The notes below the pieces were generated by a model. That model saw nothing but the letters and a program-made list of their open reading frames with translations, was not told the origin of the DNA and ran no database searches. Source: Candidatus Rifleibacteriota bacterium (lineage in GTDB: Bacteria > Riflebacteria > Ozemobacteria > Ozemobacterales > Ozemobacteraceae). From it: DNA of 10,694 nucleotides. The DNA lies in assembly GCA_029560455.1 (NCBI GenBank), contig JAKQKW010000132.1, positions 1-10,694 of the forward strand, written 5' to 3'. The translations under genes were made by a program, and so were the position numbers. Every line of letters starts with the position of its first letter. Within the stretch, counting starts at the first letter, position 1. Shown piece after piece: positions 1 to 7,123 of this stretch.

Positions 1-196
1 AGAGCCCGTGTTCCGGTCGTGCGAGCAGAGGGAGCAGATGGAACTATGAGGGTGCGAAGATCGCAGAGCGTTGTTGCCAGGACGGCATTATGCCGCGTGA
101 GCCAGGAGGGCGGAAGCGGCGGCAACGACTGACATGCCGTAACACGCTGTTGGAAAGAAAAAAGTTTACGTTTCCCCTGTAGATTTGCTTCGAGCA
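1..196. other. GC-rich left edge, no recognised gene; nested inverted repeats
   Basis: No protein family was recognised in any frame. Two plus-strand frames are open from the edge (to a TGA at 130-132 and to a TAG at 178-180), but their translations are Arg/Gly/Ser-rich and unlike the neighbouring genes. The stretch holds pairable segments: 70-78 (GTTGTTGCC) with 121-129 (GGCAACGAC), enclosing a perfect small hairpin 83-88/90-95 (CGGCAT-T-ATGCCG). A competing pairing joins 68-76 plus 82-88 to 134-148. It could be the end of a structured RNA, an intergenic repeat, or the 3' end of a gene cut by the window. The sequence alone does not decide. Confidence 0.3.
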
Positions 197-225
197 TTGC
201 CAGATTGTTATTTTTGCGGCATAAT
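197..225 (+). promoter_or_regulatory. Sigma70-type promoter of the alkyltransferase-glycosylase gene
   Basis: A -35 box TTGCCA (197-202) and a -10 box CATAAT (220-225) are separated by exactly 17 bp. The expected transcription start lies near 231-233, on top of the ATG at 232, so the mRNA would have essentially no leader. No Shine-Dalgarno sequence precedes that ATG, which fits leaderless initiation. Confidence 0.6.
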
Positions 226-231
226 TTTCGC

Positions 232-1434
232 ATGGCCAAACAACTGCAACTGTATTTTTTCGAAACCGGGCCCGGGCACGCCGCCGTCTGTTTCAGCAAT
301 GATGCGGTCAAAGCGGTATTTTTACCTGAAAAAGGTCTCAGAAGCCTGCAAAACAGGTGCAAAGAAGCCTTTTCGGAAGCTGGAATGACAGATATTCTGA
401 ACAATCGGCAAAAGAACTGCGTCGAGCAGATACAAAAATATTTTGCCGGCGAAGAATACGACTTCAGGCGCATTCAACTCGATCTTGAAGATGCCGGCCC
501 ATTTGCCCGAAGAGTTTATGAAGAGCTGATCAAGGTCGGCCCGGGTGTAACTGTTTCATACGGTCAGCTGGCAGAAAGGTGTCAGAAACCAGGCGCCTCA
601 AGAGCCGTCGGCACTGCCGTTGGCCGAAATCCTCTGCCACTGCTGATTCCATGTCATAGAGTAATAAACTCTGACGGCCGCCTCGGTGGCTTCTCAGCCG
701 GCGGCGGAACCGAACTCAAGGCCTGGATGCTGCGCCGTGAAGGCCTGAACCTTTCAGCCTCAGACCCGTTGCGGGTATTACCCCCGGCGGTATTTGCGAA
801 TACCGACATCGAAGCGGCGATTGCCTTCCTGGCAAAAGCTGACCCGCAGCTGGGTAATTTTATAAAAAAGGCGCCCGCCTTCAATCTGGTTGCCGACGAG
901 TTCTCATCACCGTTCATGGCACTGCTTGAAACGATAGTTTATCAGCAACTCACCGGCAAGGCAGCCGCAACGATTTTTAAACGCCTGCTGCATCTTTTTT
1001 CAGATGGCGACAGCATCAACCCTCTCGACCTTATCAGGGCTTCAGACGAAGAACTGCGCTCTGCCGGGCTTTCGGGGCCTAAAATAGCGGCCGCACGCGA
1101 TCTGGCTGAATTTACAGTCTCAGGCAAACTGCCTGATCTTGAGCAGATGCACAGAATGTCGAACAGTGAACTGGTCGAAAAACTCACCGCAATTCGCGGG
1201 ATCGGTCGCTGGACAGTGGAAATGCTGCTGATCTTCAAGCTTGGCCGGGTCGATGTCATGGCTCCTGACGATTATGGCCTGCGTAAAGGCCTGGCTGTAA
1301 TCAGAGGCACGCCTGGCAATCTGCCTGCGCCAAAAGAACTGGCACGCCAGGCACTTGCCTGGCAGCCATACAGGTCAATTGCCGCCTGGTATCTCTGGCG
1401 GGCTTCTGAAGTCGCCGGCAAGCTGACAGGTTAA
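232..1434 (+). CDS. Fusion of O6-alkylguanine-DNA alkyltransferase and AlkA-type 3-methyladenine DNA glycosylase
   Basis: This is a 400-aa cytoplasmic repair enzyme with two catalytic modules. Residues ~1-172 form an Ogt/Ada-C-type alkyltransferase, which moves alkyl groups from O6-alkylguanine to its own cysteine. The signature PCHRV is at 140-144 (acceptor Cys141), preceded by the SYGQLA and SRAVGTAVGRNP segments of the DNA-binding helix region. Residues ~190-400 form an AlkA-type HhH-GPD glycosylase, which excises alkylated bases: hairpin GIGRWTVEM at ~323-331, PDDYGLRKG with the probable catalytic Asp347 (second D), and a WQPYRSIAAWYLW segment like AlkA's C-terminal helix. The start is ATG 232, because an upstream TTG (205) lies inside the promoter. 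The gene ends 12 bases from a convergent gene. The family calls are secure. That both activities serve alkylation damage is inference from the fusion. No Ada phosphotriester or AraC-type domain is present, so self-regulation as in Ada is not expected. Confidence 0.9.
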   Translation: MAKQLQLYFFETGPGHAAVCFSNDAVKAVFLPEKGLRSLQNRCKEAFSEAGMTDILNNRQKNCVEQIQKYFAGEEYDFRRIQLDLEDAGPFARRVYEELIKVGPGVTVSYGQLAERCQKPGASRAVGTAVGRNPLPLLIPCHRVINSDGRLGGFSAGGGTELKAWMLRREGLNLSASDPLRVLPPAVFANTDIEAAIAFLAKADPQLGNFIKKAPAFNLVADEFSSPFMALLETIVYQQLTGKAAATIFKRLLHLFSDGDSINPLDLIRASDEELRSAGLSGPKIAAARDLAEFTVSGKLPDLEQMHRMSNSELVEKLTAIRGIGRWTVEMLLIFKLGRVDVMAPDDYGLRKGLAVIRGTPGNLPAPKELARQALAWQPYRSIAAWYLWRASEVAGKLTG

Positions 1435-1446
1435 CACCGCAGCTCT

Positions 1447-2187
1447 TCAGCAAAGCCGTTTCTGCTGGAGTTTTTCCGTCCAGACCTGATAACCCTGCTT
1501 GATGCGGTTAAAATGGTTGAGACGCTTTCTCGTTTCTTCGCTGTCAACGTTTTCAGACTGGCTGGCCTTAAAATCACGGCAGCTGAGAATGTATGCTCTC
1601 TGAATCTCTGCTTCGCTGGCATCAGGGGTCAAATTGAGGAATTGAAAAAAGTCGTCGAGCATCACTTCTTCCTTGAGACGCTGCGCACTACCGTAGTAAT
1701 CGAATGGCTTTGCCGCAAAAAGAAGTGGCCGCATATCGCCAGGCTCAAACGCGAAGGTTATAACGTCGGGCATCCTTGCATGCCCCTTTGGCCGCAAACC
1801 AAGCGACTGCACCAGAAATCGCCAGATCGAAGGCAATACCCAGCCGGCCTCCGGCAGAAACAACTCGTAGTTGCCGGTCTTGTCAGGTGCCAGGGCAACC
1901 TTCAGACTTGCGAAAAAGTTGTTATCGCCACTGTCGGGGTTGCCGACAAAAGGCTCGAACAGCTGCATCTGCCCCATATCAGCAAGAAAAGCACAAAGAA
2001 AAACATTCTTAAAATCGGGGCGTAACAGCTTGAGCTCGACACCGATTCTGATGCCGTTGAGGTTGTGATGTGAGCTTGCAAAACAAAGATCAGCAATTTT
2101 CAGGACTCCATGCTCATTTTTTGATCTGACAGAGCCGTTTCTGGAGAACCAGGCGCCAAAGTCGCGCCATTTAAAGGGCAGAACCAT
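1447..2187 (-). CDS. Hypothetical protein with degenerate C-terminal J-like domain
   Basis: A 246-aa protein with no signal peptide or membrane segment; most of it (1-175) was not recognised. Residues ~178-239 resemble a DnaJ J-domain: a DDFFQFLNLTPDASEAEIQRAY opening-type segment (helices I-II, about 179-199), then after helix II a FNRIKQGYQVW segment (226-236) like the helix III 'F..I..AY.VL' pattern. The loop that should hold HPD, needed to stimulate Hsp70 ATPase, reads CRDFKAS (203-209), so classical DnaK co-chaperone activity is not expected. The start ATG has only a weak AGGG site 9 bases upstream (2197-2200), and no convincing promoter was seen. The 3' end nearly abuts the convergent repair gene with no terminator between them. 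Opposite-strand frames here are shorter and match no family. The gene call is fairly sure; its function is unknown. Confidence 0.7.
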   Translation of the reverse strand: MVLPFKWRDFGAWFSRNGSVRSKNEHGVLKIADLCFASSHHNLNGIRIGVELKLLRPDFKNVFLCAFLADMGQMQLFEPFVGNPDSGDNNFFASLKVALAPDKTGNYELFLPEAGWVLPSIWRFLVQSLGLRPKGHARMPDVITFAFEPGDMRPLLFAAKPFDYYGSAQRLKEEVMLDDFFQFLNLTPDASEAEIQRAYILSCRDFKASQSENVDSEETRKRLNHFNRIKQGYQVWTEKLQQKRLC

Positions 2188-2296
2188 TTTTATTTACCCT
2201 AACCCGCAAAAAACCTGATAGTTTGCCACAGGTCTAGGTTGCAGAGGTGTACCTTCGAATCGTGTTTTTCTTTTCCTATGATTGGCGCGCCTGTAG

Positions 2297-2326
2297 TAGA
2301 ATATCTGAAGTTAAATGTGGAGGTAA
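2297..2326 (+). promoter_or_regulatory. Probable -10 box and Shine-Dalgarno site of the pseudopilin-repeat gene
   Basis: TAGAAT (2297-2302) is a good -10 candidate, but the matching -35 region is poor (TTCCTA at 2273-2278, 18 bp spacer). A strong Shine-Dalgarno sequence, GGAGGTAA (2319-2326), sits 6 bases after GGAGG from the GTG at 2330 and fixes that start. The predicted leader is about 20 bases. Confidence 0.45.
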
Positions 2327-2329
2327 GCC

Positions 2330-3814
2330 GTGAACAAATTTTTCAGACTGGTTCTGTTTTTTGCTCTATTACTGACAACCGCCGCTCTGACAGCCACAGA
2401 ACCGGTTTTGCGTTCAGAAACCATTGCCACCGTTCATATTGATGCTGCGAAAATTTTCAATTTTTATGCATCTCAGGCAAAAGAAATGGTTAAACCCGAA
2501 AATGCCGACAAACTCGCCGAACTTGAAAAACAGTTCAAAGGCTTTGCCCGCATCGACACCAATATTTCTGACTTTTTCAGGAAAATCGACGATTTTGCCG
2601 GCAAAGAACTTTTTCTGCCAGACGGCCAGCTCAGCTTTTCAATAGACAGTTCGCTGCGGCCGAACCTGTCATTCAAAGCAAAAGTCAAGCCGCTCGCATT
2701 TCTTGAATTCGTCGAAAGCATTACCGGTAAAATTACTCCCCACCCGACAAAACGAGAGCAGGAGCTGGTTGAATTCACTCTGCCAACGCCCGGCAATCAG
2801 ATTCTTCTGTCTATTCGACCGGAAGGCCTGTTTATGCAGACTCAAAATGCCCCCGCCGAAAGCGACCCGCAAGGCCGAGACAAATGGGCTGACTTTCTAA
2901 GCAAAGCTGCAGACCAGAAAACACTTATTGCAGCAGAAATTGATCTTAACGGCATCAAACGTATGGTGGCCGGCAAAGCCGCGAATACCCAGCATGGCGT
3001 CTGCTTCACCAACCTGCGCATGCTGACTGCTGCCATTGAAATGTACACCATGGACAAAGAAACCCCGGTAAAAATTCTCGATCAGAAGCAGCTCATTGCC
3101 GATCACTACCTCAACAGCGAACTGACCTGCCCAAATCAGGGTGTTTACTCCCTTTTACCCGACGGCGAAGTCAGCTGCAGCTCTCACGGCACAATCAGGC
3201 AACCCTCGAATACAGGCTCAGATAAAACGACTGAGGCCGAGATTCCGGCACCCTACAAGCCGTTTGAAAATTTCCGGCTGCTGATTAAAAATGACCAGGC
3301 AACCGCCGAACTCGCCCTCAACGACAAAAACCTCGCCGAACAGTGGTCAGCAATCGGAAAACAGCAGCTGCTCGCGATCAAGAACATGGCACAGAGCCAG
3401 ATGGGCCAGCTTCCAGAAAGTGAACGCCAGAAGGGCATGAAAATGCTTGATGCCATCAAAATCAGTCACGAAGAAAACAAGCTCAGGGTCGCGGTTGAAG
3501 GCCTTGACGAAAAAACCATGCTGTCAGGCATGACCGGAATCGTCGGCGCTGCAGCAGCTATCGCGCTGCCCGGCATCGAAAAAGCCCGCGGCCTGGCACA
3601 AAAGAATGCCTGCCGCGCCAACTGCCGGATGCTGATGGGTGCCATTGAAATGTATGAGCTCGACACTTCGAAAACCATGCAAACCCTCGACAGCAAGACC
3701 CTTGAAGATGGCAAATACATCAAAAAGCAGCCCGCCTGCCCGGAAGGCGGAGTTTATCATCTTGAACGTGACAAAAGCGGCATTTCAGTTAAATGCAGCG
3801 TGCATGGTTTTTAA
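2330..3814 (+). CDS. Exported protein with two embedded pseudopilin-like modules
   Basis: A 494-aa protein starting at GTG. Residues 1-22 are a Sec-type signal peptide (basic start, hydrophobic core FFALLLTTAAL, likely cut near TATEP). Residues ~28-205 are an unrecognised periplasmic or secreted region. Two related modules follow. Module 1 (~222-289) has CFTNLRMLTAAIEMYTMD, then TCP..GVY and C283..HG. Module 2 (~400-494) has GIVGAAAAIALPGIEKAR, then ACRANCRMLMGAIEMYELD, ACPEGGVY and C489..HG at the C-terminus. The helix and 'AIEMY.LD' parts resemble type II secretion/type IV pseudopilins (N-helix '..ILAAIALP...RA'). However, they are internal, lack a prepilin-peptidase site, and module 1 lacks the hydrophobic half. 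A pilin assembly role is therefore doubtful, and structural reuse of the fold is more likely. The Cys residues (225, 267, 283; 428, 432, 470, 489) could form disulfides after export. No neighbouring secretion genes are present. Function unknown. Confidence 0.8.
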   Translation: MNKFFRLVLFFALLLTTAALTATEPVLRSETIATVHIDAAKIFNFYASQAKEMVKPENADKLAELEKQFKGFARIDTNISDFFRKIDDFAGKELFLPDGQLSFSIDSSLRPNLSFKAKVKPLAFLEFVESITGKITPHPTKREQELVEFTLPTPGNQILLSIRPEGLFMQTQNAPAESDPQGRDKWADFLSKAADQKTLIAAEIDLNGIKRMVAGKAANTQHGVCFTNLRMLTAAIEMYTMDKETPVKILDQKQLIADHYLNSELTCPNQGVYSLLPDGEVSCSSHGTIRQPSNTGSDKTTEAEIPAPYKPFENFRLLIKNDQATAELALNDKNLAEQWSAIGKQQLLAIKNMAQSQMGQLPESERQKGMKMLDAIKISHEENKLRVAVEGLDEKTMLSGMTGIVGAAAAIALPGIEKARGLAQKNACRANCRMLMGAIEMYELDTSKTMQTLDSKTLEDGKYIKKQPACPEGGVYHLERDKSGISVKCSVHGF

Positions 3815-3838
3815 GAGGCTGCGGCATCTTTAAATTTG

Positions 3839-3895
3839 GCGACAAGGCAGTTTTTTGGTGCTATAATTTCTGCACATAACGATCAGCAAGGAGAG
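3839..3895 (+). promoter_or_regulatory. Promoter and ribosome binding site of the glucan operon
   Basis: A consensus -10 box TATAAT (3862-3867) has a partial -35 box GCGACA (3839-3844) at a 17-bp spacing; TTGGCG at 3836-3841 is an alternative with an overlong spacer. The transcript would start near 3874. The Shine-Dalgarno AAGGAGAG (3888-3895) is about 6 bases from the second of two adjacent ATGs (3900) and too close to the first (3897), which decides the start. Confidence 0.65.
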
Positions 3896-3899
3896 AATG

Positions 3900-5108
3900 A
3901 TGAAGGTTTTATACATTACCAATGAATACCCCCCGCATGTTTACGGTGGAGCCGGCGTGCACATCGAGTATCTCTCAAAGGAAGTCGCGAAGCTGGCAGG
4001 CGTCGAAGTTCGCTGCTACGGTGACCAGAAACCAGCCAGCGGCCAGATCAAAACCACCGGTTATGAATCAGCAGCCGGCTATCTCAAGCTTGACCGCGGC
4101 CTGCAGTCGGTTTTTAAAACCATTGACCGCGACCTGCAGATTGTCGGCGAAGGCGTCGACGCAGACGTCGTGCACTGCCATACCTGGTATACCCACATGG
4201 CCGGCATCTGGGCCAAGCTCAATTTCGGCGTGCCGCTCGTCGTCACCACCCACTCGCTCGAACCACTCCGCCCCTGGAAGCGTGAACAGCTGGCCGGCGG
4301 CTACGACTTTTCTCTGTGGGTCGAAAAAACCGCCATCGAAATGGCCGACGCTGTCATCGCCGTTTCTCACGGCACCCGCGCTGATGTAAAAAGCCTGTTC
4401 AACGTCAGAGAAGACCGCCTCAAGGTCATCTACAATGGCATCGACACCGATGAATTCAAAAGAGTGCCGTCAACCGAGCATATCAAACGCTTCGGCTTCG
4501 ACCCTGCGAAGCCCTACCTGCTCTTCGTCGGCCGCATCACCCGCCAGAAAGGTATCATTCACCTGGTGAACGCGATCAGATATCTGAACCCTGATATTCC
4601 GGTCGTGCTCTGCGCCGGCGCCCCTGATACCCCCGAAATCGAAAAAGAAATGGCCGAAGGCGTCAAATCAGTTTCGAAAAACCGCACCAATATCCATTGG
4701 GTCAGGGAAATGGTCGACCGCAAGACGCTGATCGAACTGTATTCGCATGCCGCCGTGTTCTGCTGCCCCTCGATATATGAACCTTTCGGCATCATCAATC
4801 TCGAAGCCATGGCCTGCGAAACCCCGGTTGTCGCAAGCGCCGTCGGCGGAATTCCTGAAGTCGTCGTTGACGGCGTCACCGGCAAACTCGTCAAGCTCGA
4901 ACAGATGAGCGAGTCACCGTTCGAAGCGGTCAAACCAGATGAATTCGCTCACGACCTGGCCAGAGAAATCAACGCCCTGATGGCCGACCCGGCACTGCGC
5001 GACAAAATGGCCGCCGCCGGCCGCAAGCGCGTCGAAGACGTATTCAGCTGGAAATCTATCGCCCAGCAGACTGTCGATCTCTACAAATCATTGATCAAGG
5101 GAAAATAA
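3900..5108 (+). CDS. glgM: GT4 glycogen synthase, Corynebacterium-type / GlgM-like maltose-1-phosphate synthase
   Basis: A 402-aa cytoplasmic retaining glycosyltransferase (GT-B fold, family GT4). It shows the N-terminal [17 protein letters not shown] glycine-rich loop, [29 protein letters not shown] acceptor region, GRITRQKG (basic Arg and Lys for the donor phosphates) and the E-x7-E motif in [12 protein letters not shown]. The acceptor-region sequence matches the 'glycogen synthase, Corynebacterium family'. Its mycobacterial member GlgM joins ADP-glucose and glucose-1-phosphate into maltose-1-phosphate. That product is the donor for GlgE, encoded one base downstream, so the GlgM reaction is the best inference. 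Elongation of glucan directly from ADP-glucose is the alternative, and sequence alone cannot separate them. The start at 3900 is chosen by Shine-Dalgarno spacing; a start at 3897 adds one Met. Confidence 0.88.
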   Translation: MKVLYITNEYPPHVYGGAGVHIEYLSKEVAKLAGVEVRCYGDQKPASGQIKTTGYESAAGYLKLDRGLQSVFKTIDRDLQIVGEGVDADVVHCHTWYTHMAGIWAKLNFGVPLVVTTHSLEPLRPWKREQLAGGYDFSLWVEKTAIEMADAVIAVSHGTRADVKSLFNVREDRLKVIYNGIDTDEFKRVPSTEHIKRFGFDPAKPYLLFVGRITRQKGIIHLVNAIRYLNPDIPVVLCAGAPDTPEIEKEMAEGVKSVSKNRTNIHWVREMVDRKTLIELYSHAAVFCCPSIYEPFGIINLEAMACETPVVASAVGGIPEVVVDGVTGKLVKLEQMSESPFEAVKPDEFAHDLAREINALMADPALRDKMAAAGRKRVEDVFSWKSIAQQTVDLYKSLIKGK

Positions 5109-5109
5109 C

Positions 5110-7050
5110 ATGACCAGAAACCGCAAACGCGCATTTATCGAAAATGTCAGACCCCTCGTCGATGCCGGAACCTACCCCTTGAAACGTGAACCGGGCGACA
5201 GCGTCAAAGTTATTGCCGACATCTTCAGAGACGGTCATCAGAAGGTGGCTGCCTGGGTCGAATACCGCCCGGTCGAACGCAAAAAATGGCACAAAGTGCC
5301 GATGACCTGCACCAACCCAGGCATGGACCTCTGGGAAACCGAATTTAAAGTTGACCAGGTCGGCTTTTATGAATACATGATCGTAGCTTATTGTGAAGAA
5401 TACGGCACCTGGGTATACGACACCCGCAAAAAAGTCGATGCCAACGTCGACTACAGTTCAGATATTCTCGAAGGCATGGCCCTTGCGAAAAATTATCGCG
5501 CCTGGTTGAATGAATCAGACCGTGAATACCTGAAGAACATGCTGCAGAAAGCCGAAAAAGCCGGCTCAGACCTACAGCGCTGGCATATTCTCAGCCACGA
5601 CCGCCTGGTCGAACTGCTGGCCGAATACCCAGATCCCGCTTCGCGGGTCGAAAGCAAAACCTTCATGGTTCGCGTCGACCGTAAAAAAGCGAGATTTGCC
5701 TCATGGTATGAATGTTTTCCGCGATCATGCGGTTTTGAACCCGGCAAACACGGCACTTTCAGAGATGTGATCAAACGCCTGCCGCATATCGCCGAAATGG
5801 GGTTCGACGTGCTCTATTTTCCGCCGATACACCCCGTTGGCTTCAGCAAGCGCAAAGGCCCAAACAACAGCCTGACCTGCCAGCCCGGCGACCCCGGCTG
5901 CCCCTATTCGATCGGCAACCAGCACGGAGGACACGACGCCATAGAACCGGCCCTCGGCAACTTCGAAGACTTCGAAGCCCTGGTCGAAGAAGCCGCGCGC
6001 TATGGTATCGAAATCGCCCTCGACTTTGCCATCAACTGCTCGCCCGACCACCCCTACCTGAAGCAGCACCCCGAATGGTTCAGCCGCCGGCCCGACGGCA
6101 CCATCAAGTTTGCCGAAAACCCGCCGAAAAAATACGAAGATATTTACCCGATCAATTTTGAAAGCCACGATTACAAAGAAATCTGGAAGGAAATGCGCCG
6201 CATTTTCCTGTTCTGGGCCCGCAAAGGCGTCAAAATCTTCAGGGTCGACAACCCGCACACCAAGCCCTTTGCCTTCTGGGAATGGGTAATCTACGAAGTG
6301 CAGCAGAAATACCCCGATGTCATTTTCCTGTCTGAAGCTTTTACCCGCCCACGCGTCATGAAGGCCCTGGCAAAACTTGGCTTCACCCAGTCTTACAGCT
6401 ACTTCACCTGGCGCAATGAAAAAGCTGAGCTGACAGAATACTTCAGCGAACTGACCACTCCGCCTGAATCTGATTATTACCGGGCGAACCTCTTCACCAA
6501 TACCCCGGACATTTTCCCGACCTTTCTGCAGGGTGGCGGTCAGCCGGCTTACAAGATCAGAGCCGTTCTCGCAACCACGCTTTCGAGTGTGTATGGCATT
6601 TTCCAGGGGTTCGAACTGTGTGAAGGCATACCGGTTCCGGGCAAAGAAGAGTATTTGAACAGCGACAAATACGAAATCAGAACCCGTGACTGGAAGGCAC
6701 CGGGCAATATCGTCGATCTGATCACAAGACTGAACCAGATCAGGCACGAAAATCCCGCCATGCAGGAATACGACAACCTGCAGTTCTACCATTCAGAAAA
6801 CGACAAGATCCTTTTCTACGGCAAATCTCTGGGCGACAACCACATCCTTGTCGCTGTCAACCTCGACCCGTTCATCAGACACTCGTCGTTCGTTCATGTA
6901 CCCCTTGATAAGTTTGGCCTGACACCCGAACAGGGCTATCAGATGCACGATCTGCTTACCGACCGCCGTTATCTGTGGTACGGCTCAAAGAATTACGTCG
7001 AGCTTGACCCGCACACCAGCCCCGCCCACGTATTTCTGCTGCGCAAATAA
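5110..7050 (+). CDS. glgE: GlgE: alpha-1,4-glucan:maltose-1-phosphate maltosyltransferase (GH13)
   Basis: A 646-aa cytoplasmic enzyme that transfers maltosyl units from maltose-1-phosphate to the non-reducing end of alpha-1,4-glucan, releasing phosphate. An N-terminal beta-sandwich region (~8-110; VKREPGD-like PLKREPGD, ADIFRDGH) precedes a helical insert and a (beta/alpha)8 barrel from ~185. Key barrel segments: LYFPPIHPVG (235-244), GGHDAIEP (273-280), IALDFAINCSPDHP (302-315), FRVDNPHTKP with nucleophile Asp380, IFLSEAFTRP with acid/base Glu409, and NTPDIFP with the third acidic residue Asp467. A C-terminal beta domain runs ~565-646. The length is normal for GlgE. The ATG follows the upstream stop by one base, with AAGGGA (5097-5102) inside the end of the upstream gene, so translation is probably coupled. 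The next two genes downstream, to 9538, include no branching enzyme or trehalose synthase. Family assignment is firm. Confidence 0.93.
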   Translation: MTRNRKRAFIENVRPLVDAGTYPLKREPGDSVKVIADIFRDGHQKVAAWVEYRPVERKKWHKVPMTCTNPGMDLWETEFKVDQVGFYEYMIVAYCEEYGTWVYDTRKKVDANVDYSSDILEGMALAKNYRAWLNESDREYLKNMLQKAEKAGSDLQRWHILSHDRLVELLAEYPDPASRVESKTFMVRVDRKKARFASWYECFPRSCGFEPGKHGTFRDVIKRLPHIAEMGFDVLYFPPIHPVGFSKRKGPNNSLTCQPGDPGCPYSIGNQHGGHDAIEPALGNFEDFEALVEEAARYGIEIALDFAINCSPDHPYLKQHPEWFSRRPDGTIKFAENPPKKYEDIYPINFESHDYKEIWKEMRRIFLFWARKGVKIFRVDNPHTKPFAFWEWVIYEVQQKYPDVIFLSEAFTRPRVMKALAKLGFTQSYSYFTWRNEKAELTEYFSELTTPPESDYYRANLFTNTPDIFPTFLQGGGQPAYKIRAVLATTLSSVYGIFQGFELCEGIPVPGKEEYLNSDKYEIRTRDWKAPGNIVDLITRLNQIRHENPAMQEYDNLQFYHSENDKILFYGKSLGDNHILVAVNLDPFIRHSSFVHVPLDKFGLTPEQGYQMHDLLTDRRYLWYGSKNYVELDPHTSPAHVFLLRK

Positions 7051-7076
7051 CCTGCAATAGGCTAAAAATCGAAGGA

Positions 7077-7105
7077 CAGAAACCCGATCGGGTTTCTGCC
7101 CTTTT
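7077..7105. terminator. Bidirectional Rho-independent terminator between convergent genes
   Basis: A perfect 9-bp stem (CAGAAACCC 7077-7085, GGGTTTCTG 7090-7098) closes a GATC loop. CCC then TTTT (7102-7105) follows on the plus strand. On the minus strand the hairpin is followed after a few bases by TTTTT (complement of 7065-7069). It lies between the end of glgE and the end of the convergent protease gene and can stop transcription from both sides. Confidence 0.8.
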
Positions 7106-7123
7106 GTTCTACTGAGAAATCTG

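Noticed and set aside
205..231. TTG start nine codons upstream for the repair fusion
   Set aside because: It overlaps the -10 box and spacer of the apparent promoter, and the alkyltransferase domain begins naturally at ATG 232.
1513..2025. 170-residue plus-strand frame opposite the J-like gene
   Set aside because: The minus-strand frame is longer and has a recognisable domain; the plus-strand translation resembles nothing and has no Shine-Dalgarno site.
5635..5647. CCCGC-TTC-GCGGG hairpin inside glgE
   Set aside because: It is short, has no following T-run, sits mid-gene in a conserved frame, and is likely chance in GC-rich coding sequence.
5725..6792. 355-residue open frame on the minus strand opposite glgE
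   Set aside because: It lies wholly antisense to the GlgE catalytic barrel, matches no family, and has no promoter or ribosome site. It is a codon-bias shadow.
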